Positions 43,991 to 52,459 of a stretch of DNA of 64,000 nt are shown here, one piece after another. The stretch lies in NCBI RefSeq assembly GCF_000426245.1, contig NZ_AUEZ01000020.1:54648-118647 (forward strand), given 5' to 3'. This DNA is from Bradyrhizobium sp. Ai1a-2 (GTDB lineage Bacteria; Pseudomonadota; Alphaproteobacteria; Rhizobiales; Xanthobacteraceae). The translations under genes and the position numbers were made by a program. Each line of letters starts with the position of its first letter. Position 1 is the first letter of the stretch. Under the pieces are notes generated by a model. That model was not told where the DNA came from. It did not search any database and was given only the letters and a program-made list of their open reading frames with translations.

Positions 43991-44329
43991 TCACTCCTGG
44001 CGCTTGATCCACCGCTCGGCGAAGCGGTGCAGCGGCAGGAAAGTTTCGAACAGCTCTCGTCCGAGCGCAGTGAGACAGTACCCTTCGCCCGGAACGAGTT
44101 CGACAAATCCCGCCTCGCGCAGTCCGCTCAGCCGTGTCTGCAGGATGGTCGGGGACGCCTGATCGCAGACCTCGCGCAGCGCGCGTGAGGTGAGGGCGCC
44201 GTCGCGCAATTCCCAGATGATCCGCAAGGTCCAGCGCCTGCCGAGCAGGTCGAGCAGCGCCATGATCGGCCGGCCCGTTCGGGAGCCACGGACCGAGTGC
44301 TTTTTGGCGGCTGAGGGGGACTTCGGCAT
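43991..44329 (-). CDS. HxlR-family transcriptional regulator
   Basis: This 112-residue winged-helix regulator has ALLDLLGRRWTLRIIWELRDGALTSRALREV followed by ASPTILQTRLSGLREAGFVELV. It lacks the conserved early cysteine of redox-sensing HxlR members. It is divergent from a carboxymuconolactone-decarboxylase-like gene, and two 17-base operators lie between them, so it probably controls both itself and that gene. Confidence 0.88.
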   Translation of the reverse strand: MPKSPSAAKKHSVRGSRTGRPIMALLDLLGRRWTLRIIWELRDGALTSRALREVCDQASPTILQTRLSGLREAGFVELVPGEGYCLTALGRELFETFLPLHRFAERWIKRQE

Positions 44330-44351
44330 CGCTGTTTCCTGCTTGCGTCTT

Positions 44352-44390
44352 GCTACAAATATTGTAGCGTATCGCTACGTTTATTGTAGC
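44352..44390. promoter_or_regulatory. two tandem 17-bp operators, probable HxlR sites
   Basis: GCTACAAATATTGTAGC (44,352-44,368) and GCTACGTTTATTGTAGC (44,374-44,390) are inverted repeats with arms GCTAC/GTAGC. They are 22 bases centre to centre, about two helical turns. They fill the promoter space between the divergent genes; the second ends 13 bases before the plus-strand ATG. Confidence 0.8.
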
Positions 44391-44403
44391 AAATGAGCCG
44401 GCC

Positions 44404-44943
44404 ATGTCACGGATCGCCCCGCTTGAGCCACCATATGCGCCAGAACTGCAGGAGCAGTTCGACCGGATCATGCGCGGCGCGCCGCCGCTTATGCTGTTTC
44501 GTGTGATCGCAAGCCAGGACCGCGCCTGGCGGAAATTCACCGCCGGCAGCCTCTTGGATCGCGGTCCACTGAGCTTGCGGGAGCGCGAGATCGTCATCGA
44601 CCGCACCTGTGCGCTGACCGGCTGCGAATATGAATGGGGCGTCCATATCGCAACGTTCGCCGAGGCCGCATCACTGACCGAGGCGCAGGTCCGCGCCACC
44701 GTTCGCGGCGAGGCTGATGATCCCAGCTGGTCACCCGCCGAGCAAGCGTTGATCGCCGCCGTCGACGCACTGCATCACCGCGCAACGCTGAGCGAGGCTG
44801 AATTCGCAGAGTTGTCGGCGCATTATGATAACGCGAAGATCCTGGAGATCATGCTGCTCTGCGGCTTCTATCGCACGGTCTCCTACATCGCGAACGGCCT
44901 GTCATTGCCAGAGGAAGCCAAGGCAGCGCGGTTTCCGCAATAG
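44404..44943 (+). CDS. carboxymuconolactone decarboxylase-like (AhpD fold) protein
   Basis: This 179-residue all-helical protein has LSLREREIVIDRTCALTGCEYEWGVHIATFAE, the CMD core. The two cysteines are spaced C-x4-C, unlike the CxxC of peroxiredoxin reductase AhpD, so a thiol redox role is doubtful. The YEW..H residues match the gamma-CMD-like branch often found with HxlR regulators. The physiological substrate is unknown. Confidence 0.82.
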   Translation: MSRIAPLEPPYAPELQEQFDRIMRGAPPLMLFRVIASQDRAWRKFTAGSLLDRGPLSLREREIVIDRTCALTGCEYEWGVHIATFAEAASLTEAQVRATVRGEADDPSWSPAEQALIAAVDALHHRATLSEAEFAELSAHYDNAKILEIMLLCGFYRTVSYIANGLSLPEEAKAARFPQ

Positions 44944-45509
44944 CGGCACCTTCATTTGCGGCTACGACGAAATCACCATTCCTGCCGTCATTCCGGGGCG
45001 CGCCCCTTGGCGCGAGCCCGGAATCCATCAGGCCGCAGGCCCTGGCGGTGAAATGGATTCCGGGCTCATCGCTCCGCGATGCCCCGGAATGACGGAGAGA
45101 AAATTTGCCAGCGATTCCAACCTGATTTGGCCCGTCCAGCCCTCGCGCAAAAAACATTCCGCTTTCGCCGTCGGGCAAATCAGTGATTTAACTCCGCGCG
45201 TCTCACCCGAATGAGGGGCGGCTCGCGATCGTCACGAACGTTGCGGTGAGATGCGGTGGACGTGATGCGTGCGACTGACGAGCGCATTTAACGCGGACGG
45301 CGAAGTCGTGTGGTCCTTATTTTCAGACTGCGATAGACGCCGACAGACTAACAAATCCCTGTAAATCAAGAGCTTATCGGCTACGCTGCTTTGGGCGGTC
45401 TATCGCGTTTCGACGCGTTCTAGGCCCGGCCTAAGCCTCTTGTCCCTTTGCAACGGCAAAAACTTCGACCGGGCCCTGACAGTCCCAACCCTGTGCAGGA
45501 GCCAGAACC
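44944..45509. other. gene-free stretch at the left edge of the integrated element
   Basis: Bases 44,990-45,095 are a palindromic repeat (listed separately). Bases 45,140-45,310 look like a degraded repeat without a coding frame. Bases 45,320-45,410 hold a weak inverted pair GCGATAGACGCC / GGCGGTCTATCGC that could belong to the integrase attachment region. No tRNA was recognised, and no direct repeat with the right edge was found by eye. Confidence 0.45.
44990..45095. repeat. ATTCCGGGGC palindromic repeat
   Basis: Long inverted arms CATTCCGGGGCGCGCC...GAGCCCGGAATCCAT and ATGGATTCCGGGCTC...GCCCCGGAATGACGG. It is a relative of the copy at 30,855. Confidence 0.78.
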
Positions 45510-46949
45510 ATGTTGCAGCCTATCACGAATGCCGTCCCGGTCGCCACCGGCGATGGCCCCGCCATTGAGTCCCGCCGCGGCCGTCAGGCACGCATCCTAT
45601 TGACCAACCGCCTTTGCGAGCGGCGCGTCGAGGAGCGCACCAAGTTCTACGACTCGAAAGTCGATGGCCTCTACGTTTCCATCACCACGAGCGGCGCTGC
45701 CACTTTCTTTTTGCAGGCCCACGATCCTTTCGCCGGCAAGTCACGGTGCCTGCGGCTTCAGCCGTATGTCCGCGATCTCTTCACGGTCGATGACGCACGC
45801 GCCGCATCCTACGCGGTGCGGGTACGCCTGGCGAAAGGCGAGGATGTCTTCGGACAGGATCGCCGCGCCAAGACGCTGAAGGTGAAGCAGGGCAAGACCG
45901 TCAGCGATCTCGCAGAGCGTCGCATCACCTTCATGCAGAAACTGGAGCGAAAGGCGGACGGTGAGATGCGTCCGATCATCGAGAGCTGGCGCAATGTAGC
46001 GAGCCATCTCCGCCGTCTTGTGGTCCCGACGCTCGGCAAGCGGCTCGCCGCCGATGTCACGCCGTCCGATGTCGCGACGCTGTTGAACGCCATCATGACT
46101 GGCACGCACGGCGGTAAGCTGTCCATTGCGAACGCCCGCCACGCGCGGCGGGCCATCGGCGGCTTGTATCGCTGGGCCCGGGAGCCGGGGCAGGACTATG
46201 TCCCGCCATCATGCGACCCGACGGCAAACCTCCCGGAGCTGCCGCATGAGCATCCGCGCAGCCGCGTCCTGTCGGCCGACGAAATCAAGATCCTCTGGCA
46301 TGGCCTCGACCGCGCCGATATGCCATGGGATCGTCGCACGCGGCTCGGTCTCAAGCTCTGCCTTGTAACCATGTTGAGAAGTTGGGAGCTGCTCGGCATG
46401 CGTTGTAGTGAGCTGGCTGACCTGGATGGCACGCATCCGCGCGCGGACATCCCGACGGTGCGCGTGAAGCGTCGGCGGCCCATTCAACAGCCTTTGTCGA
46501 GCCTCGCCGTCGAACTCATCAAGGAGGCCATCACGAACGACAAGCAGACGTTCGTCTTCGCCGGCCGCTTCGGCGGTGACAGTCCACTCGAACGCAAGAG
46601 CATGTCTGCGGCCCTTCGCGGCTCCAAGAACCGCGACGGCTCCGTGCGGACAGCCGGGATCTGCGATCTGCTCGGCTTGAAGCCGTTCACGCCGCACGAT
46701 CTCAGGAGAACGAGCGCAACGCTGGCCGGCGATCTTGGCTTCAGCGACGGCGCGATTGCCAAGTGCCTTGATCACATGACCAAGCGCGACGAAAACGGCG
46801 CGCGTCTGCCGAGTGTGACCGGAAAGGTCTACAACTTGAGCCGGCGTCTGACTGAGAAACGCATGGTCCTCGACGGTGTCGCCGCGGCCTTGCGTGAAAT
46901 CGTCGGCGACGTGGAGTCTTCGGATGAGGACATGAAGGCCGTCGCCTAA
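45510..46949 (+). CDS. tyrosine-type site-specific integrase
   Basis: The 479-residue recombinase has an N-terminal DUF4102-like arm-binding region and a C-terminal catalytic domain with R290 (TMLRSWELLGMR), H396 and R399 (HDLRR), H422 (CLDHM) and nucleophile Y441 (VYNL). All key residues are intact. CAGGAGCC precedes the ATG. It stands at the left end of the element, reading inwards, and should integrate and excise the island. Confidence 0.93.
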   Translation: MLQPITNAVPVATGDGPAIESRRGRQARILLTNRLCERRVEERTKFYDSKVDGLYVSITTSGAATFFLQAHDPFAGKSRCLRLQPYVRDLFTVDDARAASYAVRVRLAKGEDVFGQDRRAKTLKVKQGKTVSDLAERRITFMQKLERKADGEMRPIIESWRNVASHLRRLVVPTLGKRLAADVTPSDVATLLNAIMTGTHGGKLSIANARHARRAIGGLYRWAREPGQDYVPPSCDPTANLPELPHEHPRSRVLSADEIKILWHGLDRADMPWDRRTRLGLKLCLVTMLRSWELLGMRCSELADLDGTHPRADIPTVRVKRRRPIQQPLSSLAVELIKEAITNDKQTFVFAGRFGGDSPLERKSMSAALRGSKNRDGSVRTAGICDLLGLKPFTPHDLRRTSATLAGDLGFSDGAIAKCLDHMTKRDENGARLPSVTGKVYNLSRRLTEKRMVLDGVAAALREIVGDVESSDEDMKAVA

Positions 46950-47100
46950 AAGTCGATCTGATGGAAACCGAACGGCGGCCGAGGTGACCCGGTCGCCGTT
47001 TCGGGTTTTGAAGGAAGTTCACGTCTCTGCTAATCTCGGACCATCGTGACGCTGTGAACGTCAGCGATGGCCCTAATCCCGATGCCAGCGGAGCAAGCCG

Positions 47101-47685
47101 ATGGCCGAGACTGATACCGAACATAGCACAACACCTGGTCCAAGTTCCTCCATTTCGCTGAACGGTGCATTGAACCTGATACTCTCTCTGCGGCCGGACT
47201 GGGCAATCGACAGGATCGCGCAGGATTTCACGAACTGGGTTCGCGGCCGTTATTGCCGGCTCTGGTGCAACGGGAATTTGGTGCCCGCGTCATTCAGCTC
47301 GACCTCGCTGGTCATGGTGGCCAAAGAGGAAGTGGATGGTCCGCACCTCGATGCCGTGCCGGCTGGCGGCATCGGCTGGGATCCGATGGCCTACACGTTC
47401 GAATTCGACGCCGATGAGATAGGCGCTCTGCTGCCGGCATCGGCGACGGCGTCGCGGCAACAGCACGAGCCTGAGAAGAGAAGGCAACCTCAATCGGATC
47501 GCGTGCGGTGGGCGCTTCGACGCAAGTTTCCCGATGGCCAGATTCCGAGCGTGTACACGAGCACGCTCGAAAAAGCCATCATCGAAGAATTGACAAGCGA
47601 AGCCGGAAAGAAAGCCGGAATGGACGATAAGCCGTACCCATCTCCAGACGTCATTGACCGTGTTCGAAAGGAGCTGTCCTCTTAG
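47101..47685 (+). CDS. hypothetical protein of the element (194 aa)
   Basis: The protein has an acidic middle (YTFEFDADEIGALLPA) and a basic C-terminal part (RVRWALRRKFPDGQIPSVYTSTLEKAIIEEL) that may be helical and DNA-binding. No family is recognised. It follows the integrase by 151 bases on the same strand. Confidence 0.55.
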   Translation: MAETDTEHSTTPGPSSSISLNGALNLILSLRPDWAIDRIAQDFTNWVRGRYCRLWCNGNLVPASFSSTSLVMVAKEEVDGPHLDAVPAGGIGWDPMAYTFEFDADEIGALLPASATASRQQHEPEKRRQPQSDRVRWALRRKFPDGQIPSVYTSTLEKAIIEELTSEAGKKAGMDDKPYPSPDVIDRVRKELSS

Positions 47686-47826
47686 AGGGGAACTTTTCCG
47701 CATCTTCCGCAGCCTCCGCATCTTCCGCGCCGCGTATGATGCGGGGCGGGATTCGAAAATTCAGGCGTACCTTCACTAAAGACGCACGCAAGCCATCTCA
47801 TGCGGCGCAAGTGGAGGTCCGATCCG

Positions 47827-48015
47827 ATGTCTACCGAAATTGCTCTCACCCAGATCGAGCTTGAGCGGATCGCGCCTCTGGCAGAGGCGGCGCGCTTGCG
47901 CGGCGTGTCGGTTGAGACGCTCCTCCGCACGGACCGCGACCGCATCATCCAGCTGGGCCCGCGCCGCCTTGGCATGCGCGTCAAAGACGCGCTGATGCTC
48001 TCCAACGCAAGCTAA
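47827..48015 (+). CDS. small probable DNA-binding protein (62 aa)
   Basis: The frame from ATG 47,827 (MSTEIALTQIELERIAPLAEAARLRGVSVETLL) contains a plausible helix-turn-helix near GVSVETLLRTDRDRI and ends with MRVKDALMLSNAS. It is placed just before the AlpA-like gene, a usual position for a regulator or excisionase. No exact family is assigned. A start at 47,800 is less likely. Confidence 0.5.
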   Translation: MSTEIALTQIELERIAPLAEAARLRGVSVETLLRTDRDRIIQLGPRRLGMRVKDALMLSNAS

Positions 48016-48041
48016 TTCCCCTTCAAGCAATCGGCCGCCCT

Positions 48042-48377
48042 ATGATTTACGACCGCAACGAACAGCTGACGAGCACGGCCATTTCGGACGAGCAGCCCTC
48101 GCTTGAGCCGCAGAAGATGTTGATCGAGGCGGAAGTCTTGGCTCTGGTGCCGTTCAAGCGCGCCACGCTTTACAACATGATCAAGAAGGGGCTTTTCCCG
48201 CGGCCCGTTCACATTTCACCAAATCGAGTCGCATGGTTCGCCAGCGATATTGTTCGCTGGCAGAACGCACTCGCGGAAGCTGATCCTCACTTCAACCCGA
48301 ACAGGATTCGCAGCAAGACCCGTCGCGCGACCGTCACATATTACGACCTCGAAAAGGAGAAGCCGGCACCCCGTTGA
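48042..48377 (+). CDS. AlpA-like excisionase/regulator
   Basis: This 111-residue protein carries the AlpA/MerR-type winged helix: LIEAEVLALVPFKRATLYNMIKKGLFPRPVHISPNRVAWFASDIVRWQ. AlpA proteins activate satellite and P4-type genes or assist excision. It lies third after the integrase, with a terminator at its 3' end. Confidence 0.8.
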   Translation: MIYDRNEQLTSTAISDEQPSLEPQKMLIEAEVLALVPFKRATLYNMIKKGLFPRPVHISPNRVAWFASDIVRWQNALAEADPHFNPNRIRSKTRRATVTYYDLEKEKPAPR

Positions 48378-48392
48378 GGCGGAGGCCGGCTT
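48360..48392 (+). terminator. intrinsic terminator after the AlpA-like gene
   Basis: AAGCCGGC (48,360-48,367) pairs with GCCGGCTT (48,385-48,392), followed by TTATTTTC. The stem begins within the last codons of the AlpA-like gene and separates it from the replication module. Confidence 0.65.
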
Positions 48393-48437
48393 TTATTTTC
48401 GTCTCCCTACCACCGACCAAAGTGAAGAGATCCGAAC

Positions 48438-49139
48438 GTGGCTTATATCGACACCCCGCCCGTCGACGTCAAGCTCGATGAAGAGGCTGCGATCATTCAG
48501 CGCGAATGCGCCGCCGCCGATCTCGCCGGCCTCGACCGCATCAATCACGCGATCGAAGCCGGCAAGCACGGCAATAAAGTCAACGAGTGCATCCCTCGTC
48601 GCTTCCGCCGTTGGCTGAGGCAGAACGGCCTGAAGAAGTCGACGATGTATAATTACATGCTGCTCGCTCGATATGAGGAAAGTGTCCACAGGTCTGGACA
48701 CACTTCGATCTATGCCGCCCTGCGCATGATCCGCAAGCAGACCCCCTCGAACAAGTCGCCCAAAGACAGAGAGACTCTCGTGAAGCATTGGAAGCGCGAG
48801 TCAGAGGCGGCGCGCACTGAATTCCTGGACGAGATCGGCATAGAAGAATTCCGACTGGCTATGTCCCTGGCCTTCTATCGTCGGATACGCGACCTCGTCC
48901 GCGTCGAAAAGGCCGCCAGCAATCCGGACAGCAAGGGCACAATGTTGCTCAAGAAGGCGCTGTCGCACGTCAGGACCGCCGATGCGCCGGACGCATCAGA
49001 AACAGCTGCAGCCGCCGACCTCGCCGAGGCCATGGTCTGCCTCCGCATGCTGCTCAGAGCCTTGGGCAACGATCCGACGAACGCCGTCTTTGGAATTTCA
49101 GCTGCGACCGCGGCGAGGAAGAAAAAGGCCGCCGCCTAA
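48438..49139 (+). CDS. hypothetical element protein (233 aa)
   Basis: It starts at GTG 48,438. The protein is highly charged and helical, with WLRQNGLKKSTMYNYMLLARYEESVHRSGHTSIYAALRMIRK resembling the N-terminal regions of phage proteins with a ParB-like helix-turn-helix. It ends ATAARKKKAAA. No domain could be named; a DNA-binding role is a guess. Confidence 0.5.
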   Translation: MAYIDTPPVDVKLDEEAAIIQRECAAADLAGLDRINHAIEAGKHGNKVNECIPRRFRRWLRQNGLKKSTMYNYMLLARYEESVHRSGHTSIYAALRMIRKQTPSNKSPKDRETLVKHWKRESEAARTEFLDEIGIEEFRLAMSLAFYRRIRDLVRVEKAASNPDSKGTMLLKKALSHVRTADAPDASETAAAADLAEAMVCLRMLLRALGNDPTNAVFGISAATAARKKKAAA

Positions 49140-49270
49140 TCCAGTTTTTCGCGCGAATGCGCGGAGAGCCGTCTGCGGATTTCTCCGGTCTTGCCGCAAA
49201 CGGTGAACGAGCCCGACGCTACGAACATCGGGCCCGTCTTCAAAACCTGAAAGGCCAGAGGAGTGTGTTG

Positions 49271-49693
49271 ATGACTAACATAAACGCGAATGGGTCCGCA
49301 ACTGGACGCCCCAGACAATCCGCACTCAGCTTACTGCGCCAGCATCTGGACAAGCGCCAGCTTGCCGCCAAGTTGGCCTGCATCCTCGAGGGCGACGTGG
49401 ATCTCGTCCCGACCGCTCGTCAGCTCGCGGAGTGGTTTGGTGTCAACGAGACCTATATTCGTGTGGTCCGCGCGATGCCGCCGGAGAAGCGCCACGCGAT
49501 CGCATCCGGCGAGATCTGGTGGATCAATCTCTCGGCGCTGAGCCGCGCACCGAAGATACCGTCACTGTCGAAGCCGACCACCACTAACGGCAAGCTGGAC
49601 GATAGCGTCCTGTTCGCCATGGTGCATGAAGCCGGCGTCGACAAGATCTTGGCTGTCGCAGCCCAAGTCGAAGCTCATCATCAGGCTCACTGA
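49271..49693 (+). CDS. hypothetical element protein, possible helix-turn-helix (140 aa)
   Basis: The ATG at 49,271 starts MTNINANGSATGRPRQSALSLL. A segment LVPTARQLAEWFGVNETYIRVVRAMPPEKRHAI has helix-turn-helix character. It precedes the recombination module. An upstream frame from 49,157 lacks a good start. The role is probably regulatory but unproven. Confidence 0.5.
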   Translation: MTNINANGSATGRPRQSALSLLRQHLDKRQLAAKLACILEGDVDLVPTARQLAEWFGVNETYIRVVRAMPPEKRHAIASGEIWWINLSALSRAPKIPSLSKPTTTNGKLDDSVLFAMVHEAGVDKILAVAAQVEAHHQAH

Positions 49694-49912
49694 TCCGGAA
49701 AGGCCTTGGCTTCGCCGGCCGCGCCGTTAGGGCCGGCGACGCCATTCAATCGAAAGCACCCTAAGCACGCTCCAACGAACTCACGACCTTTCGGAAAGAT
49801 CGCCGCTTCAGAGGTTGCAGCTGAGTCGCCAACAACTAGTCGCCAACAATTAAAAGGCGCCCCTCTCCTGTGTGGGGCACGCGCCGTTTGCCTTACACAT
49901 GGGAGGAATGTC

Positions 49913-50719
49913 GTGCAGATCGTTACCATCGACCAACGGGCGCAAGAACAGCGCGGCGTTACAATCTGCCTCGCTGGCATTCCCGGCATTGGTAAGACGT
50001 CGCAAACAAGGACGCTCCGCGAGAGGCTAACTAAGTCCCTCCTAATCAATTGCGAATCCGGCGACCTGGCGATTGCCGATGTTCCCATACACGCTATTCA
50101 CGAGCCGACCTGGGAGGAGCTGCGCGACATCGCCCTTATCCTCGGCGGCCCCGACCTGGTACAGGCGCCATCGGAGCCCTATTCGAAGGCACGCTACGAC
50201 GTCCTCATCGCGAAACCGGAATGCGCAAAGCTCGCGACGTACGAGACTGTCGTTATCGATTCCTTGACTGATGTTTCACGGCGCTCGTTCGCCTTTGCCG
50301 AGCGGCAACCCGAGGCGTTCAGCCACGGTCGCAAGGACTTGCGCGGTGCCTATGGTCTTCATGCGCGGCAGATGATCGCCTGGTTAAGCCGGCTGCAACG
50401 CGATCGCCGGCGCAACATCATCATGACCTGCGTCCTCGAGCGTAGCGTCGACAATCTCGGAGTTGCGACGTGGGGCCTTCAAACCGAAGGCCAACGCTTT
50501 TCGCGCGAACTCCCGGCAGTCGTCGACGAGGTGATCGTCCTGGCCTTTGCCGATTTCGGTGATGCCAAGCTGGTGCGTGCCTTCATCTGCAATCAACCAA
50601 ACCCCTGGAATTACCCGAGCAAGGATCGCTCGGGGCGCCTCGATCTGTATGAGAAGCCGGATCTTGGCGCGTTACTCGACAAGCTTCTTATCAACCATGG
50701 AGGCCAGAATGCCCATTAA
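49913..50719 (+). CDS. phage-type RecA-like ATPase, Sak4 (AAA_24)-like
   Basis: From GTG 49,913, behind GGGAGGAA, this 268-residue protein has Walker A GIPGIGKTS and Walker B TVVIDSLTDV, with the phage nucleotide-binding (AAA_24/Sak4) layout. Sak4 proteins are small RecA-related single-strand annealing proteins that usually neighbour an SSB, as here. Its end overlaps the SSB-like start by 11 bases. The longer frame to 49,706 is rejected for lack of a start signal. Confidence 0.75.
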   Translation: MQIVTIDQRAQEQRGVTICLAGIPGIGKTSQTRTLRERLTKSLLINCESGDLAIADVPIHAIHEPTWEELRDIALILGGPDLVQAPSEPYSKARYDVLIAKPECAKLATYETVVIDSLTDVSRRSFAFAERQPEAFSHGRKDLRGAYGLHARQMIAWLSRLQRDRRRNIIMTCVLERSVDNLGVATWGLQTEGQRFSRELPAVVDEVIVLAFADFGDAKLVRAFICNQPNPWNYPSKDRSGRLDLYEKPDLGALLDKLLINHGGQNAH

Positions 50720-51290
50720 TTTCTCTGATGCGTCCGGCGGATTCAACGGTCTGATTCCGGACAACACGCCCGTCGTCGTCCAGATGAGCGTTATCGGTGG
50801 TGGCGCCGGTCAACATGGTGAGCTCTCGCGGGCCACCACCGGCACCGAGATGCTCAAGTGCAAGTTCACGGTGGTGAGCGGCGAGCATGCGCAAAAGGTC
50901 TTCTACAACAATTTCATTGTCGATCCGACCAAGGAACGGGCCACGGCGATCAGCCACGGCAAGCTCAAGAGCATTCTCGACTCAGCCTTCGACATCGACC
51001 CGAAGGACGTGACGAGCGCCGAGGCGCGCACAAGGAGGGACCGTGACTACCAGGATTTCGACGGCCTACGCTTCATCGCGGTCGCTGGGATCGAAGGCGA
51101 GAAGACTGAGAACGGCAACACTTATCCGCCCAAGAACGTGCTCGCCGGCGTGATCACCAACGATCATCCGGACTGGGGCAAATACGGTCCGGTCGCTCAG
51201 GTGCAATCTGCGCCCTCGGCCGCGGCGCCGGCCAACGCTCCAGTCGTGCCGCCTATGCCGGTCCAGAAGCCCAAATGGGCGGAGGACTAA
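50709..51290 (+). CDS. SSB-like protein of the recombination module
   Basis: The 193-residue protein has an OB-like N-terminal region (GTEMLKCKFTVVSGEHAQKVFYNNFIVDP) and a Pro/Ala-rich tail ending in the acidic PKWAED, like the acidic tip of SSB proteins. Following Sak4 directly, it likely protects single-stranded DNA during element recombination or replication. Direct homology to canonical SSB is not visible, so the call rests partly on context. Confidence 0.6.
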   Translation: MPINFSDASGGFNGLIPDNTPVVVQMSVIGGGAGQHGELSRATTGTEMLKCKFTVVSGEHAQKVFYNNFIVDPTKERATAISHGKLKSILDSAFDIDPKDVTSAEARTRRDRDYQDFDGLRFIAVAGIEGEKTENGNTYPPKNVLAGVITNDHPDWGKYGPVAQVQSAPSAAAPANAPVVPPMPVQKPKWAED

Positions 51291-51294
51291 GGTC

Positions 51295-51792
51295 ATGCGC
51301 AAGCCCAGGATTCAATTTCGCGAACCTTCGGCGAGCGCCATCGCGGACGCATGGCAAAGGCGGGCAACCGCGAATGCCGTTGCCGAAGCGCGCAAGATGG
51401 TCGGCAGGGTGATTCCGCCGGCGACGCCAATAGGTGGGCTGTCCGATCAGGAATGGGGTTACTTCGCCGCGGCGATCATCTTTGGCTGGATCGCGACGCG
51501 CGCGGAACAGGCAAGCGCAGAGGGCATCGAGGCCGAGCGCACGATCCGGAATACGCACATTACGCCGGATCCGTGGGACGCCGGCGCGATCATCGCGATC
51601 CTGCCCGAGCTCGCCGAGGCTTGCTCCGACATCGATTGGTCAGAGCCCCTGAATGCGTGGCCCAAAGCGACCATGACGAAGTTCCTGCTTGAGGCAATCA
51701 AGTTGATTGAGCCGGCAATGCGCGCCCGCGATCTCTCCGGCCGCGGCGTGACACAGGAGGCAACCAAGCTGGACGACCAGATTCCGTTTTGA
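51295..51792 (+). CDS. hypothetical element protein (165 aa)
   Basis: GGAGG at the end of the preceding gene fits the ATG at 51,295. The protein is helical and mildly acidic (GLSDQEWGYFAAAIIFGWIATRAEQ, AIIAILPELAEACSDIDWSEPL) and ends ATKLDDQIPF. The closing DDQIPF resembles SSB tails, so interaction with SSB partners is conceivable. No family is recognised. Confidence 0.5.
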   Translation: MRKPRIQFREPSASAIADAWQRRATANAVAEARKMVGRVIPPATPIGGLSDQEWGYFAAAIIFGWIATRAEQASAEGIEAERTIRNTHITPDPWDAGAIIAILPELAEACSDIDWSEPLNAWPKATMTKFLLEAIKLIEPAMRARDLSGRGVTQEATKLDDQIPF

Positions 51793-51824
51793 CCGGGAAC
51801 GTCATCGACCAGGACATCATCATC

Positions 51825-52385
51825 ATGGGTAAGCACGAGAACGGTTATCGGCGTATCGAACGTGACTATTATCCGACCCCTGCGTGGGTCATCGAGGCGC
51901 TGACCGAGCACATCGATATCAAGGACCTCTACATTCTCGAGCCGGCATGTGGCGACGGCCGTATGGCTGAGGCGCTGAAAGCCGCCGGCGCCGAGGTCTA
52001 CGCAACCGATATCGAGGACCGTGGCTACGAGCAACTTAACGGTCTCGTCGATTTCACGCGGTCGACGCAGCTCGAATTTCAGTTTGATGCACGCTGCAAC
52101 GGCGCCGTCGAGGACTTCGATGCGGTCGTCACGAATCCGCCGCTGGGCCACCGCGGTCGGCTCGGCGTCTTGTTCATCGAGATCGGTCTAGTCCAAATGA
52201 ATTCCGGCTTCATGGCGATGTTGCTGCCGGCAGATTTCGATTCGGCGAAGACTCGCCGAGGCCTGTTCGGTCGTTGTTCCAAGTTCGCGGGCAAGATCAT
52301 CCTGACCAGGTGCATCAAGTGGTATGACATGCCCGGCAAGAACAAGTCGCCGAAAGAAAACAGCGCGCGGTTCCTGTGGGGCTAG
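51825..52385 (+). CDS. N6-adenine DNA methyltransferase-like protein
   Basis: SAM-binding motif I appears as LEPACGDGRMAEAL and the catalytic NPPY-type motif as VTNPPLG, with Leu in place of the aromatic residue. The head YRRIERDYYPTPAWVIEAL is common in phage methyltransferases. A TTG at 51,789 overlaps the previous stop and is a possible start; 51,825 is used. The weakened NPP motif leaves enzymatic activity uncertain. It may protect element DNA from restriction. Confidence 0.7.
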   Translation: MGKHENGYRRIERDYYPTPAWVIEALTEHIDIKDLYILEPACGDGRMAEALKAAGAEVYATDIEDRGYEQLNGLVDFTRSTQLEFQFDARCNGAVEDFDAVVTNPPLGHRGRLGVLFIEIGLVQMNSGFMAMLLPADFDSAKTRRGLFGRCSKFAGKIILTRCIKWYDMPGKNKSPKENSARFLWG

Positions 52386-52459
52386 GTGCCGTGGCGAACA
52401 GCGTCGAAGTCGACCATCCGCTACGCGCCAAAGTCACAGTAAGCCAAGGTCACGATAAG

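Noticed and set aside
45100..45509. tRNA gene as integrase attachment site
   Set aside because: No cloverleaf or TTC-loop GGTTCGA-type segment with an acceptor stem was found in the stretch, and no matching direct repeat was seen near 57.5-58.3 kb. A computed repeat and tRNA search is still needed.
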